From NCBI GenBank assembly GCA_009701575.1, contig WLJX01000009.1, positions 1 to 48,460 of the forward strand: DNA of 48,460 bases. Reading direction: 5' to 3'. Source of the stretch: Actinomycetota bacterium. Lineage in GTDB: Bacteria > Actinomycetota > Actinomycetes > Nanopelagicales > Nanopelagicaceae. Position numbers and translations under genes: made by a program. Within the stretch, counting starts at the first letter, position 1. Each line of letters opens with the position of its first letter. This document shows, one piece after another, positions 27,983 through 36,242 of this stretch. The notes below the pieces were generated by a model that was given only the letters and a program-made list of their open reading frames with translations, was not told where the DNA came from and made no database searches.

Positions 27983-28037
27983 CAAAAGTTTTATTTCGCC
28001 AAGAACGCAAAGTGATTAATCCATCGAAAGGGAGAAC

Positions 28038-28550
28038 ATGTCAACTGCAACTCTTCACACAAGTATGGGTGATGTAAAAATTGAACTTTTCCCAAATCAT
28101 GCACCAAAGACCGTTGCTAACTTTGTTGAACTTGCAACCGGAAAGCGTGAATGGGTAGATCCAATCACTGGTGAGAAGACTTCAAAGAATCTTTATGACG
28201 GAACAGTTTTTCACCGCGTAATCGCAAACTTTATGATTCAAGGTGGCGATCCACTTGGTAACGGAACTGGCGGGCCTGGCTACCAATTCGCAGATGAATT
28301 TCATGGTGAATTAGCATTTGATCGTCCTTACATTCTTGCAATGGCGAATGCAGGACCAGGAACTAACGGCTCACAATTCTTTATTACAGTTGCTGAAACT
28401 GCTTGGTTAAATCGCAAGCACACTATTTTCGGTGAAGTTAAAGATGAAGCCTCAAAGAAGATCGTGGATGCAATTGGTGCAGTTAAAACTGGCGGTCAAG
28501 ATCGCCCGGTACAAGCTGTAAAAATTAATTCTGTAACTATCTCTGAATAA
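28038..28550 (+). CDS. ppiA: Cyclophilin-type peptidyl-prolyl isomerase
   Basis: The 170-residue cytoplasmic protein has the cyclophilin core from start to end: [35 protein letters not shown] with the catalytic arginine, [17 protein letters not shown] and HTIFGEV. No signal peptide. The ribosome binding site AAAGGGAG precedes the ATG. Position after the gyrA tRNAs matches Rv0009. The rhomboid gene follows after 4 bases. Confidence 0.95.
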   Translation: MSTATLHTSMGDVKIELFPNHAPKTVANFVELATGKREWVDPITGEKTSKNLYDGTVFHRVIANFMIQGGDPLGNGTGGPGYQFADEFHGELAFDRPYILAMANAGPGTNGSQFFITVAETAWLNRKHTIFGEVKDEASKKIVDAIGAVKTGGQDRPVQAVKINSVTISE

Positions 28551-28554
28551 CCAA

Positions 28555-29121
28555 ATGGAAGAGAAGCAATCACTAACAACAACGCTGATTGTAATAATTT
28601 CCGGGACTTTTCTCTTAACGCAATATGTCTTTCCTGACCTGCAATCTCAGCTAGCACTTTTCTATGGCGGAAATTATGCAAATGGTTATTACCCTGGAGT
28701 ATCAACTGGCCAGTGGTATCGCTTAGCAACCGTCGCACTAACGCATGCGGGTTGGTTGCACTTGATATTTAATATGTTGGCGCTCTTTTCAATCGGAAAC
28801 CCAATTGAAAATTACTTAGGCAAAGTTCGCTACTCAATCATATTTCTAGGCTCGTTATTAGCAGCTTCAGCAGCTTCACTTTATTTTGGCCCACATAATA
28901 TTTACGCGGTTGGAGCATCCGGCGCAATCTACGGTTTATTTGGCGCCCTCTTTGTAATTGGCAAAAAGTCTGGCGCTAATTACCAGAACATAACAGGCGT
29001 AATAATCGTCAACTTACTAATTACCTTCACCGTGCCTGGAATTGATTGGCGCGCGCACCTAGGCGGTTTAATTGCAGGAGTTGTTATTTCTTACCCTTTA
29101 ACGTTTCGCAGAAGAACTTGA
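28555..29121 (+). CDS. Rhomboid family intramembrane serine protease
   Basis: The 188-residue membrane protein has six hydrophobic segments. The catalytic serine is in GASGAIYGLFGALF and the catalytic histidine in RAHLGGLIAG. The L1 loop includes GWLHLIFNMLALFSIG, whose HxxxN is typical. It cuts membrane-anchored substrates inside the membrane; the substrate is unknown. Its last 31 bases overlap the end of the convergent Fe-S reductase gene. Confidence 0.92.
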   Translation: MEEKQSLTTTLIVIISGTFLLTQYVFPDLQSQLALFYGGNYANGYYPGVSTGQWYRLATVALTHAGWLHLIFNMLALFSIGNPIENYLGKVRYSIIFLGSLLAASAASLYFGPHNIYAVGASGAIYGLFGALFVIGKKSGANYQNITGVIIVNLLITFTVPGIDWRAHLGGLIAGVVISYPLTFRRRT

Positions 29122-31052
29122 GCAACATCTAAAACTCCAATATCAGACTCTCTAGCAGTCATTCCATCGCTAACCATTATTCGGCAGAACGGGCACGCGA
29201 CCGCTACCTCCTTAACTTCAGTAGCAATAGCTTCATCTACTCGGTTTAAATTGATTCGCGTACCAATAGTTTCTTCCATCCACATGCGAGCACCACCTGC
29301 ACCACAACAGAACGAACGATCTTGATTTCTTGGCATTTCAGTAATTTCGACTCCAGTCGACTCCAAAAGTTCTCGCGGCGGTTGATAAATCTGATTGTGC
29401 CGTCCTAAATAACATGGATCATGATAAGTAATTGTTGCATCGCTCTTATGCGGTGAAGTTTTTAACTTTTCCTCTTTAATTAACTGGTTCAAGAGTTGGG
29501 TGTGGTGAACCATCTGTAGCTCAAAACCTTGCTGCTTATAGTCACGACCGATAGTTGTGAAGCAATGCGGACAAGTAACGACGACTTTCTTTATGCCACG
29601 AGTACCAAAAGTCTGCTTCAGAGTTTCAATATTTTCCTTTGAAAGTATTTGGTAAAGGAATTCGTTACCCGCCCGTCTTGCGGGATCACCACTACAGATT
29701 TCACGTTGGCCCAAGACGCCAAATTTTGTGCCAGACATATAAAGAAGTTCCGCCACTGCCTTGGTGGTTTTCTTAGCGCGTTCTTCGAATGCACCAGCGC
29801 AGCCAACCCAGAATAAATATTCAACATCTTCAGGAATTTCACCCTCAATAACAGTCACCGGGAATTCACATTCAGCAATCCATGCATTTCGATCAGTGCG
29901 GTTTGCCCCCCAAGGATTACCGGTTTTCTCCAAGTTTCTAAAGGTTCCACCAAGCTCAGATGGAAATTCAGATTCCACCAAGACTTGAAAGCGCCGCATA
30001 TTAACTATGTGATCGATATGTTCAATATCTACAGGGCACTCCTCCACACACGCACCGCATGTTGTGCAAGACCATAAAACTTCTGGCGAGATTATTTCGC
30101 CAACAATTGGCCGGTCATCTGGAACTTTTGTAAGTGCATGGTCGCGCATCGCCATAATCAATAACTTTGGCGAGAGCGGTTTATCTGTATGCCAAGCAGG
30201 ACATTGAGATTGGCAACGGCCACATTCCGTACAGCTCGCCATATCTAGCAAGCCCTTCCAAGAAATATCTGAACTCTTTCCAATACCAAAGACGTCATCT
30301 TCTTTTGGATCTTCAAAATCAATTGGCTTGCCATGTGAAATCATTTCTGGCAATTCACCAAGCGCTGGCCTGGAATCCAAATTACGTTTAAAGAAAATGT
30401 TAAATGGTGCCAAGAATCTGTGCCAAGCAACTCCCATTGTTAGATCATTTGAAATTACAACAAACCACAACATCGATACCCAAATTTTAATTCCAGCAAC
30501 AGTTTGAACTGCGGTGGTATTTATGTAATATTGATGTTCTAGATAATCTAAAACAATCACACAAATTACAATTGCGAGAATTGTTGCTTCAACATAATAA
30601 GCTTTTAAAGATTTAGATCCAAGAAATCTTGAGGTTCGGCTCTTATGGAAGAACTTGGTTGCTATCCGGATTCCAATTAGCGCAACAATTCCAACTCCGG
30701 TTGACCAAGCGATGAATAAAACGAAGTATCGGTATGGCGTCCAATCACCAATTATTGGAAGAATAAAAGAGGCATCGTTTATTTGGCCATATGCGGTAAT
30801 TAGCGTTCCAAAGAGTGCGACGAATCCAATCATCACAAACCAATGCGCGATTGCCGATCCAGTAAAACGGAGCATCTTTGTGTGAAGCAAAATCTCTTTC
30901 ACCATCGCACTTGCTCGAGCGCGCTTATTTAAGAAGCGAGCCGGGTCGCTCTGGCCAGCAGAAATGCGTTGGTACATCTCACGCACTTTGAGGCCAAAAC
31001 TACCAATGGCGATAAGGCTGAAGACATAAAGGACGATGGCTAAATAGCTCAT
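29091..31052 (-). CDS. Membrane-bound Fe-S reductase (HdrCD-like, CCG domains)
   Basis: The 653-residue protein has an N-terminal membrane part of about five segments (residues 1-215, similar to nitrate reductase gamma or HdrE), a ferredoxin domain with two 4Fe-4S motifs CTECGRCQSQCP and CTTCGACVEECP (about 272-345), and two CCG domains, of which TYHDPCYLGRHN and RSFCCGAGGARMWMEE are clear. The layout is that of heterodisulfide-reductase-like electron carriers, as in Rv0338c. It would move electrons between quinones and an unknown partner. The gene is divergent from dnaK. A TAACCT lies 6 bases before the ATG, with no ribosome binding site. Confidence 0.88.
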   Translation of the reverse strand: MSYLAIVLYVFSLIAIGSFGLKVREMYQRISAGQSDPARFLNKRARASAMVKEILLHTKMLRFTGSAIAHWFVMIGFVALFGTLITAYGQINDASFILPIIGDWTPYRYFVLFIAWSTGVGIVALIGIRIATKFFHKSRTSRFLGSKSLKAYYVEATILAIVICVIVLDYLEHQYYINTTAVQTVAGIKIWVSMLWFVVISNDLTMGVAWHRFLAPFNIFFKRNLDSRPALGELPEMISHGKPIDFEDPKEDDVFGIGKSSDISWKGLLDMASCTECGRCQSQCPAWHTDKPLSPKLLIMAMRDHALTKVPDDRPIVGEIISPEVLWSCTTCGACVEECPVDIEHIDHIVNMRRFQVLVESEFPSELGGTFRNLEKTGNPWGANRTDRNAWIAECEFPVTVIEGEIPEDVEYLFWVGCAGAFEERAKKTTKAVAELLYMSGTKFGVLGQREICSGDPARRAGNEFLYQILSKENIETLKQTFGTRGIKKVVVTCPHCFTTIGRDYKQQGFELQMVHHTQLLNQLIKEEKLKTSPHKSDATITYHDPCYLGRHNQIYQPPRELLESTGVEITEMPRNQDRSFCCGAGGARMWMEETIGTRINLNRVDEAIATEVKEVAVACPFCRIMVSDGMTARESDIGVLDVAQVLLRNVKG

Positions 31053-31058
31053 GCGAGA

Positions 31059-31064
31059 AGGTTA
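31059..31064 (-). promoter_or_regulatory. Candidate -10 element for leaderless Fe-S reductase gene
   Basis: On the minus strand TAACCT ends 6 bases before the ATG at 31052, the same layout as at the NUDIX start. It would place transcription start at or next to the ATG. No -35 match is evident at the expected distance. Confidence 0.4.
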
Positions 31065-31121
31065 GGGGCGAAGGCATGGGCTGGCGGGAATATCCCGTTC
31101 AAGGGAGGCGTTACCTGATTA

Positions 31122-31148
31122 ACTCAACTTGAGTCCGCTCGACTCAAT
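31122..31148. promoter_or_regulatory. HAIR operator for HspR upstream of dnaK
   Basis: CTTGAGT (31128-31134), 7 bases, then ACTCAAT (31142-31148) matches the HAIR consensus CTTGAGT-N7-ACTCAAG with one mismatch. A further ACTCAA half-site at 31122-31127 forms an inverted repeat with TTGAGT at 31129-31134 around one base. The operator sits just ahead of the dnaK -35. hspR is in the same operon, so this is the expected heat-shock repression circuit. Confidence 0.9.
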
Positions 31149-31151
31149 CTT

Positions 31152-31180
31152 TTGACATCGAGCGGCTCAATTGCGAGAAT
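31152..31180 (+). promoter_or_regulatory. dnaK operon promoter
   Basis: TTGACA (31152-31157) is a perfect -35; GAGAAT (31175-31180) follows after 17 bases. The start would be near 31187, giving a leader of about 60 bases with an AAAAAGGAG ribosome binding site before dnaK. The HAIR operator ends 3 bases upstream of the -35. Confidence 0.7.
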
Positions 31181-31245
31181 TTGACCATAGCCGGTCAAAA
31201 AACAGGCTGAGGTAATGGGAAATTAATAAGAAAAAGGAGCAATAA

Positions 31246-33069
31246 ATGGCTAGAGCAGTCGGAATCGACTTAGGAACTACAAACAGTTGCGTATCAGTAT
31301 TAGAAGGTGGCGAGCCATCTGTAATCACGAACGCAGAAGGCGCTCGCACAACCCCATCGATTGTTGCCTTCGCTAAAAATGGCGAGGTCCTTGTTGGTGA
31401 AGTTGCAAAGCGTCAATCAGTCACAAACGTTGAACGAACAATTCGTTCAGTTAAGCGCCACATGGGCACAAGCTGGAACATAGATATTGATGGCAAGAAG
31501 TACACGCCACAAGAGATCAGCGCTCGCATCTTGATGAAGTTAAAGCGCGATGCTGAAAGTTTTCTTGGTGAAACGGTTACTGATGCAGTTATTACAGTTC
31601 CTGCTTACTTTAATGATGCCCAACGTCAAGCTACAAAAGAAGCTGGCGAAATTGCCGGCTTAAATGTTCTGCGTATTGTCAACGAGCCAACCGCCGCAGC
31701 ACTTGCGTATGGTTTAGATAAAGGCAGCGCGGAGCAAACAATTTTGGTTTTCGACCTCGGTGGTGGAACATTTGACGTTTCACTTCTAGAAATTGGCGAT
31801 GGAGTTGTAGAAGTTAAGGCAACCAATGGCGATAACAATCTTGGTGGAGATGACTGGGATCAATCTTTAGTTGATCACTTAGTTAAAACTTTTGCTGCTA
31901 AGAATGGAATTGATTTAACAAAAGATAAGATGGCAATGCAACGTGTTCGTGAAGCTGCTGAAAAAGCGAAGATTGAATTATCATCATCACAACAAACTTC
32001 AATTAATTTGCCATACATAACAGTTGACACTGAGAAGAATCCTCTCTTCTTAGATGAAACTATTACTCGCGCACAATTCCAAGGAATGACCGCGGATCTT
32101 CTTGAACGATGCAAGAAGCCATTCCAATCAGTATTAAAAGATGCCGGAATTCCAATCGCAGATATCGATCACGTTGTTCTAGTTGGCGGTTCAACCCGTA
32201 TGCCAGCAGTTGTTGATTTAGTACGCGATTTAACTGGCGGGAAAGAGCCAAATAAGGGCGTAAACCCAGATGAAGTTGTTGCAGTCGGTGCAGCGCTACA
32301 AGCTGGCGTTCTCAAGGGTGAAGTAAAAGACGTTCTACTTCTAGATGTAACTCCACTTTCACTTGGAATTGAAACCAAGGGCGGCGTTATGACTAAGTTG
32401 ATTGAACGAAATACAACAATCCCAACAAAGCGTTCTGAAATCTTCACAACTGCCGATGACAACCAACCAGCAGTTCAAATTCAAGCCTTCCAGGGCGAGC
32501 GTGAAATGGCTGCTTATAACAAGCGCCTGGGAATGTTCGAACTAACTGGTCTTGCACCTGCACCTCGTGGAATCCCACAAATCGAAGTAACTTTCGATAT
32601 TGATGCAAATGGCATTGTCCATGTTTCTGCGAAAGATCTTGGCACTGGTAAAGAACAATCAATGACAATCACAGGCGGATCTGCTCTTTCTAAAGAAGAG
32701 ATTGATCGCATGATGAAGGATGCGGAAGCGCATGCCGATGAAGATAAGCAGCGTCGCGAAGAAGCAGAAGTTCGCAACACCGGTGACTCACTTGTCTATC
32801 AAACGGAAAAATTCTTAAAAGACAATGCTGAAAAATTTACCGAAGGCGAGAACGCGCAAAAGCGCGCCGAAGTAGAAACCGCTGTAGCAGATCTGAAGCA
32901 AGCGCTAGAAGGAACTGATCTTGGCGCCATTAAAAGTGCTACGGAAAAAACTAGCGAGCTTTCACAACAATTAGGTGCAGCTCTTTATGCAGCAAATGCG
33001 GCATCAACAGAAGAACCACAAGCGGATGATGGCGTTCAAGATGCCGAGATTGTTGAAGAAAATAAGTGA
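31246..33069 (+). CDS. dnaK: Chaperone DnaK (Hsp70)
   Basis: The 607-residue ATP-driven chaperone. The N terminus [20 protein letters not shown] is the Hsp70 phosphate-binding motif. Others are [36 protein letters not shown] and the linker [20 protein letters not shown]. The lid ends in the acidic tail [11 protein letters not shown]. The gene is first in an operon controlled by HAIR. grpE overlaps its end by 4 bases. Confidence 0.98.
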   Translation: MARAVGIDLGTTNSCVSVLEGGEPSVITNAEGARTTPSIVAFAKNGEVLVGEVAKRQSVTNVERTIRSVKRHMGTSWNIDIDGKKYTPQEISARILMKLKRDAESFLGETVTDAVITVPAYFNDAQRQATKEAGEIAGLNVLRIVNEPTAAALAYGLDKGSAEQTILVFDLGGGTFDVSLLEIGDGVVEVKATNGDNNLGGDDWDQSLVDHLVKTFAAKNGIDLTKDKMAMQRVREAAEKAKIELSSSQQTSINLPYITVDTEKNPLFLDETITRAQFQGMTADLLERCKKPFQSVLKDAGIPIADIDHVVLVGGSTRMPAVVDLVRDLTGGKEPNKGVNPDEVVAVGAALQAGVLKGEVKDVLLLDVTPLSLGIETKGGVMTKLIERNTTIPTKRSEIFTTADDNQPAVQIQAFQGEREMAAYNKRLGMFELTGLAPAPRGIPQIEVTFDIDANGIVHVSAKDLGTGKEQSMTITGGSALSKEEIDRMMKDAEAHADEDKQRREEAEVRNTGDSLVYQTEKFLKDNAEKFTEGENAQKRAEVETAVADLKQALEGTDLGAIKSATEKTSELSQQLGAALYAANAASTEEPQADDGVQDAEIVEENK

Positions 33070-33569
33070 CAGACGAAGCTGAAAACACCGTGCCAGAGAG
33101 TTCCGATAAGGAGCTCTCTGATGCAGTAAACGAAGCGCTTGCCGAAGTTGAAGTAGATGAAGTCGCAGTTTTAACTTCAGATCTTCAACGAGTTCAGGCC
33201 GAATACTCAAATTATCGCAAACGCGTGGATCGCGACCGCATTACAGCAAATGAAATTACAACCGCCATAGTTCTGTCAGAGCTTCTTCCAGTTCTTGATG
33301 ATATTTCTCGAGCAGAAGAGCACGGTGAATTAACTGGTGGTTTCAAAGCGGTTGCAGATCAAATGATTGCAATTACAACGAAACTTGGCCTTTCACAATT
33401 TGCAGAGGTCAATGTTGCATTCGATCCAAATATCCATGAAGCACTCATGCACGCGACATCTCCAGATGTAACCGAAACCCTGGTAACTCAAGTTTTGCAA
33501 CCAGGATATAAATTTAAAGATCGAGTAATTCGCCCCGCCCGAGTTGCAGTAACTGATCCTGAGAACTAA
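33066..33569 (+). CDS. grpE: Nucleotide exchange factor GrpE
   Basis: The 167-residue protein releases ADP from DnaK. It has an acidic coiled-coil N terminus and the family core [20 protein letters not shown], then [13 protein letters not shown] and the terminal [10 protein letters not shown]. The start is GTG inside the dnaK stop (GTGA). It sits in the standard place between dnaK and dnaJ. Confidence 0.95.
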   Translation: MTDEAENTVPESSDKELSDAVNEALAEVEVDEVAVLTSDLQRVQAEYSNYRKRVDRDRITANEITTAIVLSELLPVLDDISRAEEHGELTGGFKAVADQMIAITTKLGLSQFAEVNVAFDPNIHEALMHATSPDVTETLVTQVLQPGYKFKDRVIRPARVAVTDPEN

Positions 33570-33584
33570 TTAAGGGATATAGCC

Positions 33585-34511
33585 ATGGCAGCCAAAGATT
33601 TATATGAGAAAGATTTGTATTTAATCCTTGGCGTTAAAAAGAGTGATGACGCTGCTGCCGTCAAAAAGCAGTACCGTAAACTCGCTAGAGAGCTGCACCC
33701 AGATAAAACAAAAGGTGATAAGAAATTAGAAGAGAGATTTAAATCTGTTTCTGAAGCTTATGAAGTTCTTTCAGATGAGAAAAAGCGTGCCGAATATGAC
33801 GAGATGCGCGAAGCATATAAAGGTGGTCGGATTCCACAAGGCGGTGGAAACTTTAACGGCGGCGGATTCCAAGGCGCAGATTTCTCAGATCTGTTTGGCA
33901 GCGGCGGTTCACAAGATATTTTTGGAACTATCTTTGGTGCCGGTCGCGGACCAAGACGCGGTCAAGATTTAGCCGCAACCACAACTATTTCGTTTAGAGA
34001 TTCAATTTATGGAACTGAACTCGATTTGAAATTAGCGCCACAAGGCGGAAAAGCTAACGCGGTAACAACAAGAATCCCAGCGGGAATTAACGACGGTGCA
34101 AAAGTTAAATTAAAAGGACGTGGCGGACAAGGTCCCGCCGGGCCAGGAGATTTATTTGTAACTGTTAACGTTGTAAAGCATCCAATTTTTTCCCGTAATG
34201 AATTAAATTTATTATTAACTCTTCCAGTAACATTTTCCGAAGCAACTTTAGGTGCAGATATAAAAGTTCCAACTTTAGATGGCGATGAAGTAACAGTTCG
34301 AATTGCTCCAGGTACTCCAAATGGGCGCACGCTCCGAATTAAATCCCGAGGAATTAAAACAGCTCGCGGTACTGGAGATTTATTAATAACTGTCGAAATT
34401 CAAGTTCCACAACGAGTTGACGGGAAAGCCAAAGAGGCGCTTGAAGCATTTGCTGAAGCAACAAAAGAGTTCGATCCTCGGATAGATTTAGCACAGAAGG
34501 CGAGGGCTTGA
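33585..34511 (+). CDS. dnaJ: DnaJ-type co-chaperone without zinc-finger domain
   Basis: The 308-residue protein has a J domain at about residues 9-75 with the HPD triad in ARELHPDKTKG, a Gly- and Phe-rich linker (about 85-128) and the C-terminal substrate-binding and dimer domains starting near 130. No CxxCxGxG repeats occur, so this is a type II J-protein. In Mycobacterium the copy in the dnaK operon (dnaJ1) has the zinc domain. It can still stimulate DnaK. It is followed by hspR. Confidence 0.92.
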   Translation: MAAKDLYEKDLYLILGVKKSDDAAAVKKQYRKLARELHPDKTKGDKKLEERFKSVSEAYEVLSDEKKRAEYDEMREAYKGGRIPQGGGNFNGGGFQGADFSDLFGSGGSQDIFGTIFGAGRGPRRGQDLAATTTISFRDSIYGTELDLKLAPQGGKANAVTTRIPAGINDGAKVKLKGRGGQGPAGPGDLFVTVNVVKHPIFSRNELNLLLTLPVTFSEATLGADIKVPTLDGDEVTVRIAPGTPNGRTLRIKSRGIKTARGTGDLLITVEIQVPQRVDGKAKEALEAFAEATKEFDPRIDLAQKARA

Positions 34512-34513
34512 GA

Positions 34514-34891
34514 ATGAGTAACAATGAACACCCAGATGATGAAGCCGTATATGTAATTTCTATTGCATCTCAACTTTCAGGAATGCACCCGCAAACTCTG
34601 CGTCAATATGATCGAATGGGTTTGGTTTCCCCAGGGCGCGCTTCAGGACGAGGTCGTCGATACTCACTTCTCGATATTGCATCACTTAGAAATATTCAAC
34701 GTTTAGTTGGCGAAGGAATAAATCTTGCCGGTATTAAACGTATTATGGAATTGGAATCTGCGGTTGCATCAATGGCAATTGAAGTAGCGAAATTGCGCAC
34801 CGAGGTTGATGCGCTAATCGAAGCCAATCCACCGAAATCACTTGTTCGGAAAAGTAAGCAATCCATCGTTGTTTATAAGGAAGAAGGCTAA
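34514..34891 (+). CDS. hspR: MerR-family heat-shock repressor HspR
   Basis: The 125-residue protein begins with a MerR-type helix-turn-helix: VYVISIASQLSGMHPQTLRQ, then YDRMGLVSPGRASGRGRRYS. A short helical dimer region follows (about 70-100). HspR binds HAIR sites and represses the dnaK operon, often with DnaK as co-repressor. A TTG at 34508 is possible, but the ATG at 34514 has GAGGG at a good distance. It is the fourth gene of the operon, closing the feedback loop. Confidence 0.92.
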   Translation: MSNNEHPDDEAVYVISIASQLSGMHPQTLRQYDRMGLVSPGRASGRGRRYSLLDIASLRNIQRLVGEGINLAGIKRIMELESAVASMAIEVAKLRTEVDALIEANPPKSLVRKSKQSIVVYKEEG

Positions 34892-34900
34892 GGTTCACGC

Positions 34901-35434
34901 ATGAATTCACGCGATAAATTGAAAGAAGAGATCTTAAACAAAGCAGTTGTTCACGGAAAAGTTATTTTATCCTCAGGTAAAGAGGCCGAATATTACGTAG
35001 ATCTTCGTCGCGTAACTTTAGATTCTGTTGCGGCGCCACTTGTTGGTGAAGTTATGTTGGATTTAACTAAAGATTTAGATTTTGATGCGGTTGGCGGTTT
35101 AACTCTCGGCGCTGATCCAGTTGCGACCGCAATGATGCATGTTGCTGCAAGTAAAGGCCGCAAGTTAGATTCTTTTGTAGTTCGCAAAGCAGAGAAGGCG
35201 CATGGATTGCAACGACGTATCGAGGGACCTGATGTAAAGGGCCGCCGCGTACTTGCAGTTGAAGATACATCCACGACAGGTGGTTCAGTTATGACAGCGG
35301 TAGAAGCGCTTAAAGAAGCGGGCGCCATTGTTGTTGGTGTTGCAGTTATCGTTGAACGCGGAGCGGCCCCACTAATTGCAGAGAACGGCTTAGATTATTT
35401 TGCGGCTTATCAACTTTCAGATTTGGGTTTGTAA
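34901..35434 (+). CDS. pyrE: Orotate phosphoribosyltransferase
   Basis: The 177-residue enzyme joins orotate and PRPP in pyrimidine synthesis. The PRPP site reads LAVEDTSTTGGSVMTAVEAL, and the substrate loop includes RKAEKAHGLQRRIEG. The N-terminal ILSSGKEAEYYVDLRR is typical. It follows hspR by 9 bases and may be cotranscribed. Its stop ends 1 base before the convergent dedA stop. Confidence 0.94.
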   Translation: MNSRDKLKEEILNKAVVHGKVILSSGKEAEYYVDLRRVTLDSVAAPLVGEVMLDLTKDLDFDAVGGLTLGADPVATAMMHVAASKGRKLDSFVVRKAEKAHGLQRRIEGPDVKGRRVLAVEDTSTTGGSVMTAVEALKEAGAIVVGVAVIVERGAAPLIAENGLDYFAAYQLSDLGL

Positions 35435-35435
35435 G

Positions 35436-36077
35436 TTAACTTAAGTGTCTGCGGGTTCGCCACTCTTTAAAAATCTCCCAGAAAATGGGTGCAATTGAGA
35501 CGATTACAATTACCGCAACGATGGGCAGTACATATTTATCTACGGAACCCTTTAATTTTTCGCCTAAAACATATCCGCCCCAGATAAACCCCTGCGTCCA
35601 AACTAAAGCGCTAATTACATTCCAAAGGAAGAATCTCTTATAAGACATTCTTGCGATACCCGCAGCCGGATTAACTAAGTGACGCACAACTGGAATAAAT
35701 CTTCCAAGAAAGATCATTTTTCCAATCCCGTACTTATCAATCCACTTCTGCATAGTCTTTAATTTTTTAGGATTGAAATACTTAGAATCTTCACGACCAA
35801 ACAATTTGCTGCCATATGTATAGCCCAACCAATGTCCGACCTGGGATCCAGTGATTGCAAAGAGTGGGGCACCAATAGCGAGTTCACGAATTGGGAGATG
35901 GATCTTGATAACTTCGCCTGTGCCGGAGGCTGCGAGGCCGGCCATGAACAGAAGCGAGTCGCCAGGTAGCCCGATGACCACCGGCAGGCCTGTCTCGACA
36001 AAAAGGATCAGAAATATCCCTGCTAAACCAAAGGAATTGATTGCGGACTCGGCGTTGAAGGCGTGAAGAATGTCCAT
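35436..36077 (-). CDS. DedA family (SNARE-associated) membrane protein
   Basis: The 213-residue protein has about five hydrophobic segments. The family motifs ETGLPVVIGLPGDSLLFMAG and GRFIPVVRHLVNPAAGIARM are intact, including the conserved acidic and arginine residues. DedA proteins move undecaprenyl phosphate or other lipids across the membrane. A TATATT -10-like hexamer ends 9 bases before the ATG, so the leader is very short. hppA is divergent 165 bases away. Confidence 0.9.
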   Translation of the reverse strand: MDILHAFNAESAINSFGLAGIFLILFVETGLPVVIGLPGDSLLFMAGLAASGTGEVIKIHLPIRELAIGAPLFAITGSQVGHWLGYTYGSKLFGREDSKYFNPKKLKTMQKWIDKYGIGKMIFLGRFIPVVRHLVNPAAGIARMSYKRFFLWNVISALVWTQGFIWGGYVLGEKLKGSVDKYVLPIVAVIVIVSIAPIFWEIFKEWRTRRHLS

Positions 36078-36133
36078 AGAGGCCGAAATATACCCAGTTA
36101 ACAGCCCTTTATTTTCGAGGTATACCTATTTAT

Positions 36134-36162
36134 TTGCATCTCCTAGCGGTTCTATGTGTAAT
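36134..36162 (+). promoter_or_regulatory. Candidate hppA promoter
   Basis: TTGCAT (36134-36139) and TGTAAT (36157-36162) are 17 bases apart. The start would be near 36169, giving a leader of about 75 bases that ends in a TAGGAG ribosome binding site before the GTG start. Confidence 0.45.
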
Positions 36163-36242
36163 CTTTCGCTTCTAGTGAATCCCAAAACTGGGGTTCTAGT
36201 CTCATCGAGATGTTCATCGACGCACACTTATAGGAGATCTTC

